DNA of 64,000 nt from Crotophaga sulcirostris (GCA_013397455.1 VYZB01000057.1:2778646-2842645), one strand, 5' to 3'. Shown: positions 26,901 to 42,100, numbered from the stretch's first letter. A program made the numbers and translations. The notes: a model not told the origin generated them from the letters alone.

Positions 26901-29900
26901 ATCTAGAAACATCAATGACTTGGAATGGTTCCACACACCATGTCTGGGCTGTTGAACTGAATTCTTCAGAGCTCCTGAGTTTGGTGCACACCCTGGCTAT
27001 GACAGAGTGACAGTTTCAAACTCCTGAATTGGAGTGGGTACACGGCCATGGGTTTGCCAGGTGTTTCCTGAAGTGATTGTGGGTTTATGGACCAGGTGGA
27101 AGCTACGGTGTGCTCTCACAGATGTTTTCAAACACTTTTTGAGTAGATTGAGAGCTGCTTTTTGGAAAATGCTGAGAAAAAATGACAGCATTACCACAGG
27201 GCAGGCTAGATCCCTGGAGGGCAGGAAAAAACAGATTATGAAACAGTAAAGTACATCTTATCATTCTTATGTCACACTGTACATTTATTCCACCTAAACT
27301 TCTAATTATACTTAAACATTTCAATATGAATAATTTTTTTACTCTTGCCTTTTTTATAGATCACCGTATCTGCTGTACGTCTTTCAATAGGCTCAGAATT
27401 AAAATTGCTACTCACTTATAATTGTCTGAGATTCCTGTACAGTGATTTTCCTGTGTAGCTTGCCGTGTACAAGCACCCCACTTCCGATAACCAAAGGCAG
27501 TTGCATAAAAGTCATTTTTTTCATGTCTGTAGAGTAGTTATGAGAATCTTCCTCTATGTCCGTATTTTGAAAGTATGCAAAATAGTCAGGAGAATAGGAT
27601 AAGATGAAAAGATTTAAAATAAAGGTCACTTCCTCAACATTTTTATTTTTATTGTCATACATTTAGCTTTTGTTGCAGTGCTTGTTATGTATTTATTGCA
27701 CCAGTGGGTTAAAAGCTAAAATGTTTTATTCATGGCTTGACTATTAATGTTCTTTTGTTTTCAGATTGTATATGAGTTGTAAGGAGAAAAATACCATATA
27801 TGATGGAGTCCTTTATTTGGCAAGCAGTTTCCCCAAAATAAAGAATGACAAAATCTAACTGAGTGGAAATGATTGAGGTATTCTTGAACTGTGCTAAATT
27901 CACAGTTGATGGAGTTCAATAAAGGAGTCTGGCAAACGACTGAAATCTACACTTCTGCTACTTAGCCTTAAACTGTCTGAAGGCCAAAGCAAACAGCAGG
28001 TTAATTTGCAGCAAGACCATAAGTCTTGTCTCAAGACTGAGATTCACTGTGTGAAGATCTGACCTGCCTGTGTGGCTCATCCTCATTCCAGTTACTAAGC
28101 AAATGGGTGATTCATTTGGGCTAGCTTTTTCTGCTTTTTTTGGAAACACCGAATACATGACTTTATAGTTCATTGACGTGAATCAAACTATCTTAAAATT
28201 TTAGGGAAATATGAACTACCTGTTTCTTGTCCAGTAATCAAACAGTGTGTTTAGTTGCTACACTGTGGTGGCAGCAAAAATCTCGATGTAATTCTCGAAG
28301 TGTAGGGCAGTATGAATAATGATGCTCTGGTCTGATTCTGGAGCTTCTTGACTTTATATTGAGCACCTTGTTTTGTAAATAAGTATACAAAAATATCTAC
28401 AGGTATTAGTTTTCTGACCAAACAAATGTGTTTTTCCTCATCTATTTAATGTGTATAGCGTCATTTCAGCATTTATGGATACTGTTTGGGTTGGAAGTAT
28501 AGATGTATAGAATTTTTTAGATATCTGCTTTTTTCTGTTAGGAGGAAAAAAGAAAATGTGAAGAGCTAACCTCTTAAGACTTTGTATAGGGTTTTAGCTG
28601 ATTTCTTTTCCCAAATGCTCTGAGTTCAGAGGAAATGAGTTAGCTCTGATTTCACCAGTGCTTCTAACTTGGTTGGCAAGCTACCATTGAGGTCTGGAAA
28701 GCCTGCCTCAACCACTGCCTGTGGAGGTATCCCATATGGTTGGGTAAAATTTGGTCATAGTAACTGGTTCTTATTCCATTATTTTAATAGCCTGTCTCAC
28801 TGTCTGTGTTTCTGCTCTTAAGCAGTTCACTTTACATATAAGCACCAAATAAAATAAATGAAGGCCTTTTATATAATAGCTTGGAAGATACTTCTGTACA
28901 GTTTTATAGCATCCGTGCAATGTAAATTTGTTTATTCTCAAGGTTCACAGATAGCTCAATAAGCAGATATTTGTGTGACACAGTGGAGTATGCAGTTCTG
29001 TGACATGAGCACTACATTTTAATTAAGGAATTATTGTTTATCTTATAAAGTAGATTTCATAATAGCAACACAGTAATACTTAAGTAGCATCAAGCTTGCT
29101 ACATCCAAAGACATAAACTGGTAAAAATCCAGCCTACTGGTTGCATTCTACTACTGTTGAGTAAATAGATTTTAAAAAAGAAAGTTGATAGGATTAAAGT
29201 GAAGCTAGAGAAAAAGTGCAATTAAATTTTACTTAAAAATAGTAAATTTGATATTTACAATAGCATCTTGTTGTTCCAAAATCCAATCTGGGGCCTTGAG
29301 GATTTAAAACATTAAGTCCTCACCTAGTGATTTCTTTTCACATTTTCATTGACCCTGCCCCTGAAGATTGCTAAGTGCTTTTCTTCTGTGAAAAGAAGAG
29401 TCTTAAACCACAGGCATTCACTGAGAGTGTATATTTGCATGTGGTATCGACTGGTGGTTTTTAGACTTCGTGTACACTCCTCTCAGAATGGAATATAAAT
29501 CTCTATTAGCAAAGGCAGCTTCCATGTATTTAAATGTCTGGAATCCCTCACAGATAAACTTTTAATGATTATTTTGGTGAGCAGCAGCTGCTGCATTTAG
29601 TGAGGCAGCCCAGTGATATGGGTAATTCAGTACTTATTCACCAAAAGGGGGAAAATAAGTCCTCAGCATAATGGGTAATAAATGTGTCTGACTTCAGTGA
29701 CTAGAAGGGGTGGATAGTGAATCATCTTCCTGTGAGACTGAGCATAGCTTTTTCTCCCCAATACTTTTTGACATTTTTCATAGTGAAGAATAGATAAATC
29801 TACCTTCTTTTCATGCCTCTTGGCTTTAACAGCATCAAGCAAGTTATGCTGAACAAATCAGTCTGACTTCATGTCTGTTAAAAAATTTATTATTCTTTCA

Positions 29901-32900
29901 GATTATGATGAAAGCTGTTAATTGTTATGATTCCAAGTGCACAGTTTTGCCTATATTCACTCACATAGTTATTTTACATTGTTTTAAAGAAGTGATTGAT
30001 TGCAACAGACATGCAAAATATTTGGCCTCTGATACTACCTTGGAAACTGCAGTTTCACCATCTTATTTCAGAGCTAGGAATGGAAGCGCATTACTTCACT
30101 CCTAGCAACTTCTGAGTTCTTTCAAGGCAAACAGTACTAATTTCTTAATTCTGTTGCTGACTGCTGGTTTTGCTCTCCATGTCCAGAAGAGACTGTTACG
30201 ATGAGATGATCTATCTCACAGCAAAATACAAGCTGTTTATTTACACCACACAATTTTGTATCAAAAACATTATTTTGTTTGGGTTACGACAATTTCTTTA
30301 GGATCTATCATGCAATAAACACCATCTTGGTCCATGTTTTCGCTGTCCACCAAACTTATCCTCATCCTGTCTTGAGGAGGTCCCTTTTTCAATCTCTTTT
30401 TCTGCTTCCAGCACTCTCCAAGGTAGTTCAGTTGCATATGGCGGTGGTTGGCTCTGCTGTTGGGCAACACACTGCCAGATCGAACACTGTGCTACTTGGC
30501 TCTGGACAGGACTGCAACGTGGACTATATCACACATTATGTGGCAATATTTTTAAAGCATTTTCTTGTATGATAATGTGAAACTTAGTCTAATTGTTGCA
30601 GTCTTGCTATCTGGTCCAGTTAGGTGCATAACTGGCGTTATTACTTATTTACTTATTTATCCAGGATAGGTTTTTTAGATTAATGAATCATAACTCCTGA
30701 TGAGGTTCCATAAGACAGCATAGGGCTTTAAAAGCAAATCAAAACAAGTCTTGTTTTTCCCTTCCACAAGACTCGTATTTTTCAGTGCCAAACACTGTCA
30801 ATCTGCCACACCACACCCCCCCCCTATATATAATACATTTATTCATCTGCTTCTTCTGATTATCTTAAAAGACATGTCAATCTCAAGCTTCTGAGCTGGA
30901 ATCTGACCTGCTGATAAGCTGAATTGTAAGGTGTCTGAGTCAAGAAGAGAACAGATGCTGTTTTGACGCATTATCTCAGTAAGGGGCTGGGGCAGGAACT
31001 CACTGGAACCGTCCATGCTGCAGAACTTAACTGGGTATGCTTGCCTTTACTAAGAACTTAAATCCCTTTAATGCCAGTCCTAGATGCAACTTAGAGATGA
31101 GACCATTTGGCTGTGAAAGTACTGCTTGGGGATACAGCTCTTGCCAAAATGCAGCTGAATAGTGCTGATTTGGGACTTTAAAAAAAGGGGTGACAACTTG
31201 TGAGAAACTTCTTATAGACAAGAGATTTTTTAAAAGCAAATTAATATTTATTGATCATTCCTTTTGCAGGTGGAAAAAGACTGTGTAGAGATTTCACAAA
31301 AGGCCCTTCAACGGGAGAAGTTCCTCTGTGGAACATAAACTGACTTCGTGTTTCTTCTCCTTTACTTAGGAACAGTTTTTCTCTGTGTGGTTTCATTTTC
31401 AGGATTAGGGCTTAATGGGAAATTGTGGCTGAGATTTACTCTGCTTCCAGTTTCCAATTTAGATATAAATTGTTATTTTCATTATATAATGAACTCATCA
31501 GTTAATGAGGTCTTTAACAGTTACTAAAAATATAAACGAAGACCTTTCAGAATTTAAAGGACTTAAAAGACTTGGTTTAAAGGAAGTTTTATTTTCTTTA
31601 TTATCAAAATTTCAAACCCTAGTCTGTAATTTATTTGATGGTAGTCCTGAGTCTCTAGAGAAGGACAAAAAAATGTTTATCCCAGTGTTTTCTTTAATTG
31701 TGGAAAACCTTAATCTAATGAAGGTAATATAAGTTAACATAGACCCTGAAACTGGTCATCAGGATTTTGTTAATTTTGAATTGACCTAAATAGGAGCAGA
31801 GTATGCAGTCCTTGCTTTCTGTTCTCCTTCACTTGGAGAAGTCTGCATTCAGGGTCATACGTGATCAAAAGCTTTTCAAAGCTGCTTACAACCAAGAATA
31901 GAATTTTAGATCTAGAAGTCTGGAGATATATTGAGGGTTGATCTTTCATTAGGAAGATCTTGACTAATAACCTTCTAGCTATTTAAAAGTCCTAGCTGTG
32001 ACTGATGCAGGAATGTGTTGTAGTAATGCTGAGTCAGCTGCACTCTGTGGGGATTACAGACCTTTTATCATCTGCAAAAAGTTAATCTAGCAGTGCTCAA
32101 GGGCATAGGAGTCTTGCTTTTGTTTTGTTACCCAAGAAAGCAGATCTGAAACACCCACTTGGTACTTAGTCCTTGGCAACATAGCTATCCATTTTAGCTA
32201 CCCACTTGAAAGTGTAGACTGAAGCATTCCTTGTACTAACATTAGCTGTGATGAGCTCATAGGATTTATTACTAGTGGCTTCATAATTTTTGCATAATCT
32301 GTTCTGCCAATTTATATTATAACCAAATGATGGGTTAGGGGGCTGGAATTCAGAGAGCAATGCTTTTCTTGCCTCTGTTCTGGTACCCAAGACATGATAG
32401 GTTTCTCTCTGATTCTTTCTTGGCACCGGCACTAAGATTATTGCCCTTTCCTTCATGTTGATATATGCTTTTTGTTTCTTCTTGACCTTCAGGAAAACTC
32501 TTGAAGTGATTGATTGAGCTTAAGGCAAACCAATTGTGAGGATGTGTCCTGAATGAGCTCGAGGTGCTACACAAAGGAAGAGGAAGGGCAGAAAAAAAGG
32601 GGAGCCTAGCAGAAAAATTCAGTATATTTTTTAATTTTCCTTTCACAATTAGTTTTTGAAATCATCCAGAATAAGACTAGATACTTTGGTTGGGGAGTGC
32701 TGCTCTATTAATTTATATGTTTTGGAATTTCTTTTGAGTGACTTCCATGGGGTATTTTATTGAGATGTGTTTTTGCAATGTTTTCTCTTTGAAATATTTT
32801 TAAAAAATCTTTACACAATTAACATAATGAATTGTAATTTTATTCATATTGTAAGATTATTTTTAGCCACATTTGAGCATATAGCCAGACATGCCTGCAG

Positions 32901-34669
32901 CAAAATAGCTGGTGCTGGCAGAAAACAGGTAGTTAAGCAGGTAAGCTGTATATATCTATGGTCATTGCTTGAACGCTATCAATTATTTGTGTTCGGTTTA
33001 ACAGTTACACTGAATATTTACCCTGCAAACTGAGAAACAGCAGCCAAACTAAGCAAGTTAATTTGCTTTTCAGTATTAATTTCACTTCTTGTGCCAGGCT
33101 CTGTAAATGTTTCCTCATACATCATTGTCACAGTGCCATACATTTGAAATGTCATATTATGCAGTGTCTGGTGTCATCAGAATAATATTAGCAGCAGGGG
33201 GGGAAACAAAAAATACCCTGCAGAGAATAAATATTTGTTTTCAGTAGCTTCCTTACCTGGTGTCACAGTTCTACAGAGTTATCTGAGGGTTTTTTGTATG
33301 TGTAAAAAATATATTCATTGAGTATTTTAGTCACTCCTTGAGGAACCTTTTTCCTATACTGAAAAAAATGGTTTGTGCATTTCAGTTAAAGTATTTCTTT
33401 CTTTCCTTGGGCTCTTGCATCCAAAGCGAACATGCCAGAAAGGGCAGATAAATGCCATTCTTTTTAGTAGTAGTTTTCCAATTATTGTTAGTTCACAAGC
33501 CTTTTATGAGAAATTACAATGCGAAAACAAAGTAAGAGACAAAGTTTCAGATGATTATGTACTGTATGTAGGAGGCAAGGGCTCCATTTTACTCTCCTGC
33601 CCCTATTTACCATTAGATTTATACCACACTAGCACAGCAACTGAAGATTAAACAGGGATTAACCTTTCTAGTTATCCACATTTTCTCATACTATTTGTAG
33701 AAATAACATAATTTACCACTGGGTTATTATTTTTCTAGTGAAGTAATACTGCTAGAGGTTAGAGAAGTCAGGACTATGTAATAACCTATTTATAATAATA
33801 AGTGAAAGGTGATCACATTATTATCCTCAAGAGGCTTCACAGAAGGAGGTCCATGTTATGTTGTGTTTTGTCATTCAGACTGTGTATTTCTACCCAAGCA
33901 ACAGATTTTGTGCTGCATGTCCCTGGAGCAAAGCAATGCCCACTTACCTCCCCCATCCCCGATTCCTTTTTGTGCCTCTTAATGCTCAGTCAAAGGATTT
34001 AACAAGGAGGTACAGAGATATTTATGTCAGCATTTTCTCTTATGGCTTGAACATTTCTAGACTGGTGGGTAAGTCAAGAAGGCTGAAGTCCAGATTCTGT
34101 GTCCTTGGGCTTGATTCATTTGCTCATGCATGAACATCTAGTGCTGTCTGAGCTATCTGAGGGGATCTATTTAGCAGCCTCCAGACGGGAATGGGTCTCA
34201 TAGAGGTCTTGTGAAATATATACCATCTCTGCAGGGATTTGTCAGACTCTAGCGTGTCTCAAGTGGCAGTAAAGTATTTAAATATCCATCACCACATCAG
34301 GCCCTAAATAATCAGTCTGCAAATTGGAAATGCATCTTACAATTTCTGAATGTCAGTTCTGTAGGATAGCAGTGGAGAGTCTGTGATGTTTCTGAAGGGA
34401 AAACAGTTGCCTATCGGGATGCCTCATGCCACTGTTCAGGTCCAGGAAACAAATACAATCTTTGGCATTTTAACCAACTGCCAGTATAGAAGCAGGAATG
34501 AGCTGGATGAGCACCAACACTATATTCTTCTATAACTTGAAGGGGACCTGTAAGTCTCTCCAGGACACAGCTCATCTGGGGTTATTGTTAAAATTAATCA
34601 TAATGTAACAACTTAAGGTAAGAGGAACTGGTGCCTGCAAATGCCTGTCAGTTTTCATTGTCTTTACAA
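20926..34669. other. Long unique noncoding stretch
   Basis: No gene can be supported over nearly 14 kb. Simple tracts are (CTG)5 at 24106-24120, a TTAC/TTAT run at 30638-30660, and a 9-base C run at 30816-30824 followed by TATATATA. The longest frame of the whole window, 165 codons at 23534-24031 plus, has 93-codon and 115-codon antisense frames across it and no recognisable domain. GC-richer pockets lie at about 24.4-25.1 kb and 25.6-25.9 kb without a CpG island. Two segments bounded by splice-like signals are described under findings (21439-21564 and 31270-31338). Confidence 0.55.
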
Positions 34670-34745
34670 GCAGCTTAGATGACTTGCTTAGACCACACGG
34701 CTGACCTGCACATCACCCGAGTCAGTAAAAATGAATTCCTGCTTT
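34670..34745 (-). repeat. MIR-type SINE remnant, reverse orientation
   Basis: The plus strand reads AGCTTAGATGACTTGCTTAG followed by ACCACACGGCTGACC. This resembles the reverse complement of the MIR core (AGGTTAAATGACTTGCCCAA followed by GGTCACACAGCTAG). GAATTCCTG at about 34733 fits the expected downstream part. The upstream AGGAAACTGAGG block of a reverse MIR is not visible, so only part of the element survives or the match is coincidental. Confidence 0.45.
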
Positions 34746-35949
34746 CAAAGAAAGAAGGGCTTGTTTGAGTCAGCTCCTTGGCCTAGGCAGAGGTATCAGA
34801 ACCCAAAATTTGCACAGAAGCAAAATGTCAGAGGTACATATTTTTATATGGACTTCATAAATAAGTCACTTTCTAACCTTTTGCTAGAGCCACCTATTTC
34901 TTGAATCACCACTTCGAGTGTTCCCTATTTTCATTAATCATAACATCTCATACAATATAGTAGTTCATACTCAGATAAATTCCTAGTACCTTTCCAACAG
35001 CTGCAAGCTCACTGTCTGAGCTTTTCAAATAGCACAAAATGCTGCATTTCATGATTTAAACATGTGGCACATCTGTTTTCTATAGTCATGTCAAATTTAA
35101 GGTGTGCAATGCAGAAAACATCCATGGGCTGCTGTATACAAATCAGAATGAATCGTGATGTGTTGCGGTTTCTGTTTTTGGTTTCTTCACTGGTCTCTGC
35201 TGTTTCATCTTGTGAATAAATCATGTAAACTTTCTATAAAATTGTCTATATGACTGAAATTGTATAGTTTTCTGAATGTCCTTGAGAATTTATAAAAGTA
35301 CATTACTGTGTTACTCAGAGTTATAAAATATTTCAAAATACACGGTTGCAAAACTGCAAAGCATTCTTAATAGTTAATATATCTTGATTTCATGTATGTT
35401 TGTTAAAAAATTGAATGTTGAATTTTAGTATTTGTCTTTATTCTAGCGTGGTTGGTTTCAGTGTTGAAAATCATGAGTCAGTCTGGGAGATGTGGAAGTA
35501 GCTTTGGCTTTGTGAAAGGTAAAAGAAATAATGCATGTGTGTTCTTCTGTATTCCATTTATAGTTACATTATGGTCATGGTTTTTAATGTATCTATAACT
35601 AAAGAGAGACTGATAAGAAATGAGCAAGAGAAATCTGTGATATCATTGAATCTCTTAAGCTGAGACCGTAAAGAACAAGTCCAGATGGCAGGTGTCCAAA
35701 TAATGCTTCAACTATACTTAAACTTTTGAATGCAAGGACTACTTCACCTCCCCAGCTGCCTCAAGACTTAACTCTCCTTATTAACAGACATATTTTTCCT
35801 TACACCTTGCATAATTTTTTTTACCAGCATTGCCAATTTTTTGGTACAGAGAGAGTACACAGAAAACAATTAATCACTGCCATGTTTATGACAATATTTC
35901 ACATACTCTCATTATGTCTCTTCTGTTCTTGAAACTAAGCCAGTCCCTT
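34746..35949. other. Unique noncoding sequence
   Basis: No gene or named repeat is visible. A minus-strand frame of 71 codons at 35009-35224 has no recognisable motif. Confidence 0.55.
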
Positions 35950-36115
35950 TACTCTATACTCTCTCCTCATATATTGTGTTTATCAGTCTTGCTGTTCTCT
36001 GCTGAACTTGATTTCCTAAGTTGCTGCTTCTGTGTCTGATCAACACCCCCCACACCTGTACATCCCAGATTCACATTTACCTTTTTGCATCAGCTTTGCA
36101 CAAATGCAGTTTATA
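35950..36115 (-). repeat. Possible decayed CR1/L3-type LINE remnant
   Basis: The plus strand contains CTTGCTGTTCTCTGCTGAAC near 35987 and TTCACATTTACCTTTTTGCA near 36070. These resemble, in the right order, motifs I associate with reverse-complemented CR1-like LINEs of amniotes (a TTGCTGCTCTCTTCTGAAC-type block and a TCACGTTTGCCTTTTTTGCA-type block). The middle, including CAACACCCCCCACACCTG, is too diverged to align by eye. It may be chance. Confidence 0.33.
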
Positions 36116-39100
36116 GCTCCCTGGTACTTTTTTGCTAGATTGTTTTTTTTGCCAGTTGGTGTTGATAGTGGTGGTGGATGTGAGGTACCTCTGGTCTTTT
36201 GTTAAAACCAAGACCTGAGTGTGCGAGGTGCTGTATGAGCAGAGCACAGCAGACAGCTCTACCTCCAGGCAGACCCTGCTGCCTTCTCAAGCCCTGGCAG
36301 TGCTGTCCTCCCTAGGACAGTGAGATGGCTCCTTGCTGTGCAGTCCTCATGACCTATTCAGCTCAGCTGAGGCTGTCTCATGTATTCAAATATGAAGCTT
36401 AGCTTCCTCATTGTTTGAATGGATTGTATTACATTAAACCTCTTTCTGTTCCAGTAGTTGACTACAGTTAGCTGAAAGGAGCAGTTCTCTGGAGAATGCG
36501 ACAGTTCCTCTGTGTAACAAGGAAATTGCTGGTGTTTTTATCCGCACATCCTCAGAAGGTAGCGCTTTCACCATGTGTGCAGTGTGAAACTGTTGGAGTT
36601 GCTTTCTGCAACATTCATTTTTGCCCTTGACATTTACAAAGCCTCAGATAGGAAAAAAAAAAATCTCACAGTCATTATATCCAGGCTGTGGATGTAACAG
36701 GATAGTCACATGGATCACTGAAGGCTTAAAGCTTTGCCTTGGTGATCAACAGGACCACGATTCCACATGGTATATCATGAAATACAGTTTTGTATTCACC
36801 GGTTCTGCTTCCTCCTGTCTTAAGCAAGCACTGAAAAGGTATCTGGTGTCTCCAGGCGACATGAAGTTGGTTGGCAGAGTTAGTTAAGTCATCCTGGGGA
36901 ATTAGCCTTTTTGAAAGCCAACTAATATGGTATTTCCTTTAAATCCTCTATTTCCTCTATCCGTCTTTAAATAGAAATATCTCCTCCTCCTCCTCTCTCC
37001 CCTTTCACAGTCATTAAATGAAAGGATTTTAACCTGTGAAAAGGTTTATTTACCTAGCTTTGCCTGGTACTTACCAGCTGCGGCAGGTCACATGCAGAGA
37101 AGTTGTGTTGACATTTGCTCTCTGTGGCTTTTTAGGCTGGCGGGCAACAGTGCTGACTGCAGCTCCGGCTCTTCTCAGCAGCACGTGTTTACTGTCACAG
37201 ACACGGATGTCCACTTGGCTTCATGGTTTTAACTGCTTCATGAAAACAAATGATTGTTAAAAACTGCGAGGAGAGCAGCATGATCGAGCCTGATTTTGGA
37301 GAAGCAGCAGAGCCGTAGCTGGCTGTCCTGCAGGTGGCAATGCACAGCAAGAAGACAGCTCGGTGGGCAAAGAGAGCACAAAGGTAAAATTAGCTTCCTT
37401 CACAAGTGGGGGTCAAAATGCCTTCTTATGTTTCTGACTAGGGCACCCGCTTCTTTCGCTAGAGCCAATAATAAATCTGAGCCCTTGTGGAAGCAAGTGC
37501 TGGAATCATTGCTGGGCTCGCTGTATGTTTGCAGTTCACTTTCTGGGCTCACTAGGGAGTAGGCATTTATGATCTCATTCCCTCCCTTTCTCATTTGTCC
37601 TCTTTTCTCCCTTTGTTTGTGCTATGTACAGAAGTCACTGGTATAAGGGGAAGGCTGTAAAATACCTGCAAGACAATTTATAGCTTCTTTCTCTGTATGT
37701 GCACCAGAGGCTTTCTTTCCTCGCAGCATCACTCCAACGGGTTCTCATGGGCGTTTTGCTACCAAATTATTCCTGCTGTTTCACTACACACTCAAACACT
37801 GACCACATTGTTACCACATATGCAGATGTCCCCTTCACCATTGTTTTGGGGCTTATATGTATGTTTTCAGTACTGTAAGAATATTGTGCAAAGCACTTCC
37901 TTTGTGAAATGTGAGTACGTTGGGTTTTAAACTGTCACTGCCAATTTTTTCTCACAGAAGATTTTTTTTTTCCTATTTGAGCTACTTTTGCAGCTAATGG
38001 TGATATTTACAAAAGAGAAGCTAGAGAAGCTGTAGCAGACCGCTCGCTGACATCTGGCAATCTTGAACATAGGCTTCATTACTCTTCATGCAATTTTATT
38101 TGATTAGAAATATTTCCAGTGAAGCAGGCTGCAGTATTTGAAGTGCTTGGTCTTCTTTAAGATTTCTTCAGTGCTTAAGGAAATACAGAAAACCCCTGGA
38201 TTATTTTAGCCTGTATTGTTTTCTGCTGTTTTCTATCTGTGAATCTTAGAGAACTTAGTAAGGCAAGAGATGGTAGTGAGTATGCACTGTGGTTATGGAT
38301 ATGCATAGCTCTTGTAGTGCAAAGTTTCTGAAATGATGCCTTGTACACGCAAATGAGAAGGCTACTTGTGCAAAATTATTATTTTTGAAGAGAAACAAAT
38401 GCAAATAAGGCAGATTTGATTCTGTAAATGCTGTAATTTGCATGTCTGTGTGGTAGGCTATGATAGTGACTGAATTTTTGCAAATATAAGTAAAAGGTTC
38501 AAATGCTTTCTGATATTTCCAATTTATTTTTATTTTCCTCTATGTATATATCTATGTACACCCATTATTCCCATTATTGCCTTTAAAGGATTTACATGAT
38601 ACTATCCTTAGGATGATGAAACCCAGACTTTGAGACAACCTTCAAAATACATGTTTTTTGTTTGTCTTTCCCTTTATTTCCTTGTACAAAGCTTTGTTTG
38701 TTGACTTTTACTTTGACTTTTTATGAGACTACAAAATGTCATATATTTTAGCCACTGTCAACTTCCTTTGCCACATTTGGATCTGATTTGTGCTTTTTTT
38801 TAAGGTTGTGTGAGGTGATTAATGAATTAACTAACCTGTGTATCTTTCTCATTTTTTTGAGTAGTGGAAAGAAGTTCAAATTAATCATCAGTAGAACATA
38901 ACTAAATTATTCTTCATCAGGCAGCGTATTTTTATCACCTGTATCAAAATGTATTTATAGTGTCCTTCTCAGACGTGGATTCTTATGTTGTTTTACTGTA
39001 ATTTGTTAATCTGACAAATATAATCCATGGCAGCATTGAGGAAGGGTATTCAGCAAGGTTCACTCAATTTCAGGTCTCTGATTTTTACAACAGCAAAGTT

Positions 39101-42100
39101 TTACCTGAGAACTGCAGCTTAGGTGATTTATTATTTAATAGCACTGACTCTATGACCCATTTCTGCTGTTGTGATCTGTCTAGGATTCCCAGGTGCTGCA
39201 GGGCACATCATCTTGCAGTTTTACCTTTGGAAAAAGGGGAACATAAAGATGAGGAACTCAGTTCAACCCTGAGTTACATGGGTCTTTGCCCTGGGGCAAG
39301 ACATTGAACAAGGAGATTACTGCATTGCAAGGGGCCGGGTATTTCTCATCCTTGAGAGGCACCTGAGCATCCAATAATGATGTGCAAAGACAGAAAAGAT
39401 TTGGAAAACCCAGGAGTTCCCTTTGATTCAGTGCTCTGGCCAAAGTCAGAGATAATATAACGTGGCACCAGGCTGGTGGTATCCAGCTGAAGTGGTGCTC
39501 TCAGAAATGGTGGTGATGCACACCAGACTGCGCTTGTCTGGTGCCATCCGTTAGAGTGCAATAGCCCAAAATAGCAATTCTGGCATCCTTTTTCTCCCAT
39601 TCATTTCACCTTCAAATTTATTATTTGATGTTTATTATTAATATTAATTTAATGATGATGCCCGATTTGCTTTGAACTTTTTCTCTACTTTTCTCACTCA
39701 CCTTGCTATATTTGCTATATAAGCTATATTTGGAACTCTTCAAGTGGACTATTTCTACCATCTGCTCTCTGTAGCAATTACTCAAATTATTTGCAACCCT
39801 CTGTGCCAGCAGGGGTGAATCTAGCACAGTCCTTTGAAACTGACTGACATATTTTTACCCTGGAATATGCCACAACTGGTACAAATCTATAATTCTCTGG
39901 TGTCGGGTGGGGGTGGAGGGTTATGCTTACATTTCCAACGATTTCAATATCTGATTCGAAGGAAACTATTAGCTGTTAGTTTTTACAGGACAAATCAAGA
40001 GAAAGCTGGTACTTTTTTTTTTAACACTTTGCTAGTTTTGAAGGTTCTCCTTCCATTACAATCTCAGCCTATGCTAGTATCCTCCAAATCCTGAATACTG
40101 TAAGTTTTTTGCAGCACTGAAAGCAACAGGTCACGCGCCTGCACTTGCTATTCTGTCTGTCATTCAGAATACAGGTCCCTCTTTGTTTTGCTATGGTTAA
40201 AGTATTGCAGTAGTCTGTCCTGTTTGTCCTGCCTCTCGTTATGTTCACCAGCTATAATAAGAAGAATGATTTTCCCACCTTGTGTACTATATCGCTTTTT
40301 CCTAGTAAATCAGGGTTGGTTTTGAAACGCAGACCCAAGCTCAATGTGTCAGTGTATCTGCATATACACTTCAGAGGCTTAATTTTTGAGAGGAATTAGA
40401 ATGAAGGCAGGAAAAGTAATGCACATGTTGTTACTGTGGAAAGAAGAGTTTTAAACTGTGTTAGAAAGTTAGTGATATCTCAACACCCTCTATGCTGATG
40501 GGCATACATGTCAGCTGAGAGTTACAGGCAGTTCTGGTCTGTTTGTGCCCTCAAATTAAGGAGATTTTCAGAACAGTATAAAAGTAACTCCACAGCCAGC
40601 AGAAATCTTGCATTTTATAACCACACATACTTTAACTATAACATGAGACCACCTGCAGCCCTGTGTTCTCAAAGCTGTGAAGGAACCACTGACCATGCTT
40701 GTGTTATGGGCAGCAGTTTCTCCCAGCATTTAAGACTAATAGTCTCTTAGTTTGGACACTAAAATAATACAATCTAATACAGTCTCCAGGCCCCACAGAT
40801 GGAGATAATGATGAAAGGTTTTAAAACATATGGCTCTAAATATTTATTTAGAAATACATGAAGGTTTTTGAGTATTTCCAAATAAGTTACTCATTGCTAT
40901 AGTTACAGAAATATAAAGCACAGCTAACAAATGGAAGATCTTTAGCGTGGTGCTTTCCTGAGTACCACAGGTGACTTCTAGGAAAGTTCCTGTTTTGCAG
41001 CTGTTTATAGGTTCATTCACACTCATCCAGTTGCTTTTCCATGAATGTGTCAGCATCCTTTCTGCTTTACTGTATACCATGTACTATGAGAGGAGCTGTG
41101 GGTCACCATCATTGCTCTTCCTTTTCTTATCACTGCTATTTATTATAATTTTAAAGCAATTTTTTTTATTACTAGGATCCTGTCTTTGTATCCTTAAATA
41201 ATTTTGACCTCTTCGCGTATTGTGCAATGCTGCACATACACGTTTGAAATGTCCATCATAAGTGCCACACCACTGGTGCTTTGATAGTCATTCCAGCTGT
41301 AGCCAAGTTTTATGTTACTCGCTGGGCTGATAACCTCCTATTCCCCACATTGCCTCGCTTCTGAGGAACTCAGCTGCTTTTTGGACATTTGGACTTCTGT
41401 AGAATTAAAATCTGTTTAGGCATCATCATCAAATAGTTAAAAGACCAAGAGAGATGGCAGTCAGCATGATATGAATGTCTTAAGCCCCAGAACAGAAAAC
41501 CAGGATGAAACTATGCAGGTGTAACAAGAGCTCTTGCTTTTCAGTGAAAGGTTAGCTTTAGCCAAGGTGTTACATGGGTAAGTTCAAAAAGCTAATAGTT
41601 CACATCTGTGTGGTTGTATCTTCTAAGACACCCATTGCAAATCTTGGAAGACTACCTGCTAGCTAGTGAAGGAGTGTGAGCTCTGACTCCACCTGCAATA
41701 AATAGTTTGTCTGTAGGCTGAGACTGTGATCAAGGCTTCCAGTTACTACCAGTCATGAGAGCACTAACCAGTTTAGGAGCTGGGAGTGTAGCTCTGAAAG
41801 TATGATACTAAAAAGTGATTGAAATGAAAGAAAGATGCAGGAAAAAGGTGAGGCTAAAACTCAGCATAATTAGGACAGCTTCTGTGGCTGAAGTTTTTAG
41901 GTAAGGTGATCTAATGGTAAATGTTAGGAATCTTTGAATAAAATGTCTCCCTAAAATTCATTTCTGTATCCAAATAATAAAGTGAATGTTTCCACCTGAG
42001 AATATTGGTAAAAATCATTGTCTTTACAGTCCCTACAAAAGCATTTAAAACAAAATCACTGCTCATCACTGCTCACTGGAGTTTTTCTGAATGAAGCACT

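Noticed and set aside
39637..39648. ATTAATATTAAT palindrome
   Set aside because: It is a short A/T-only symmetry that is common in AT-rich DNA.
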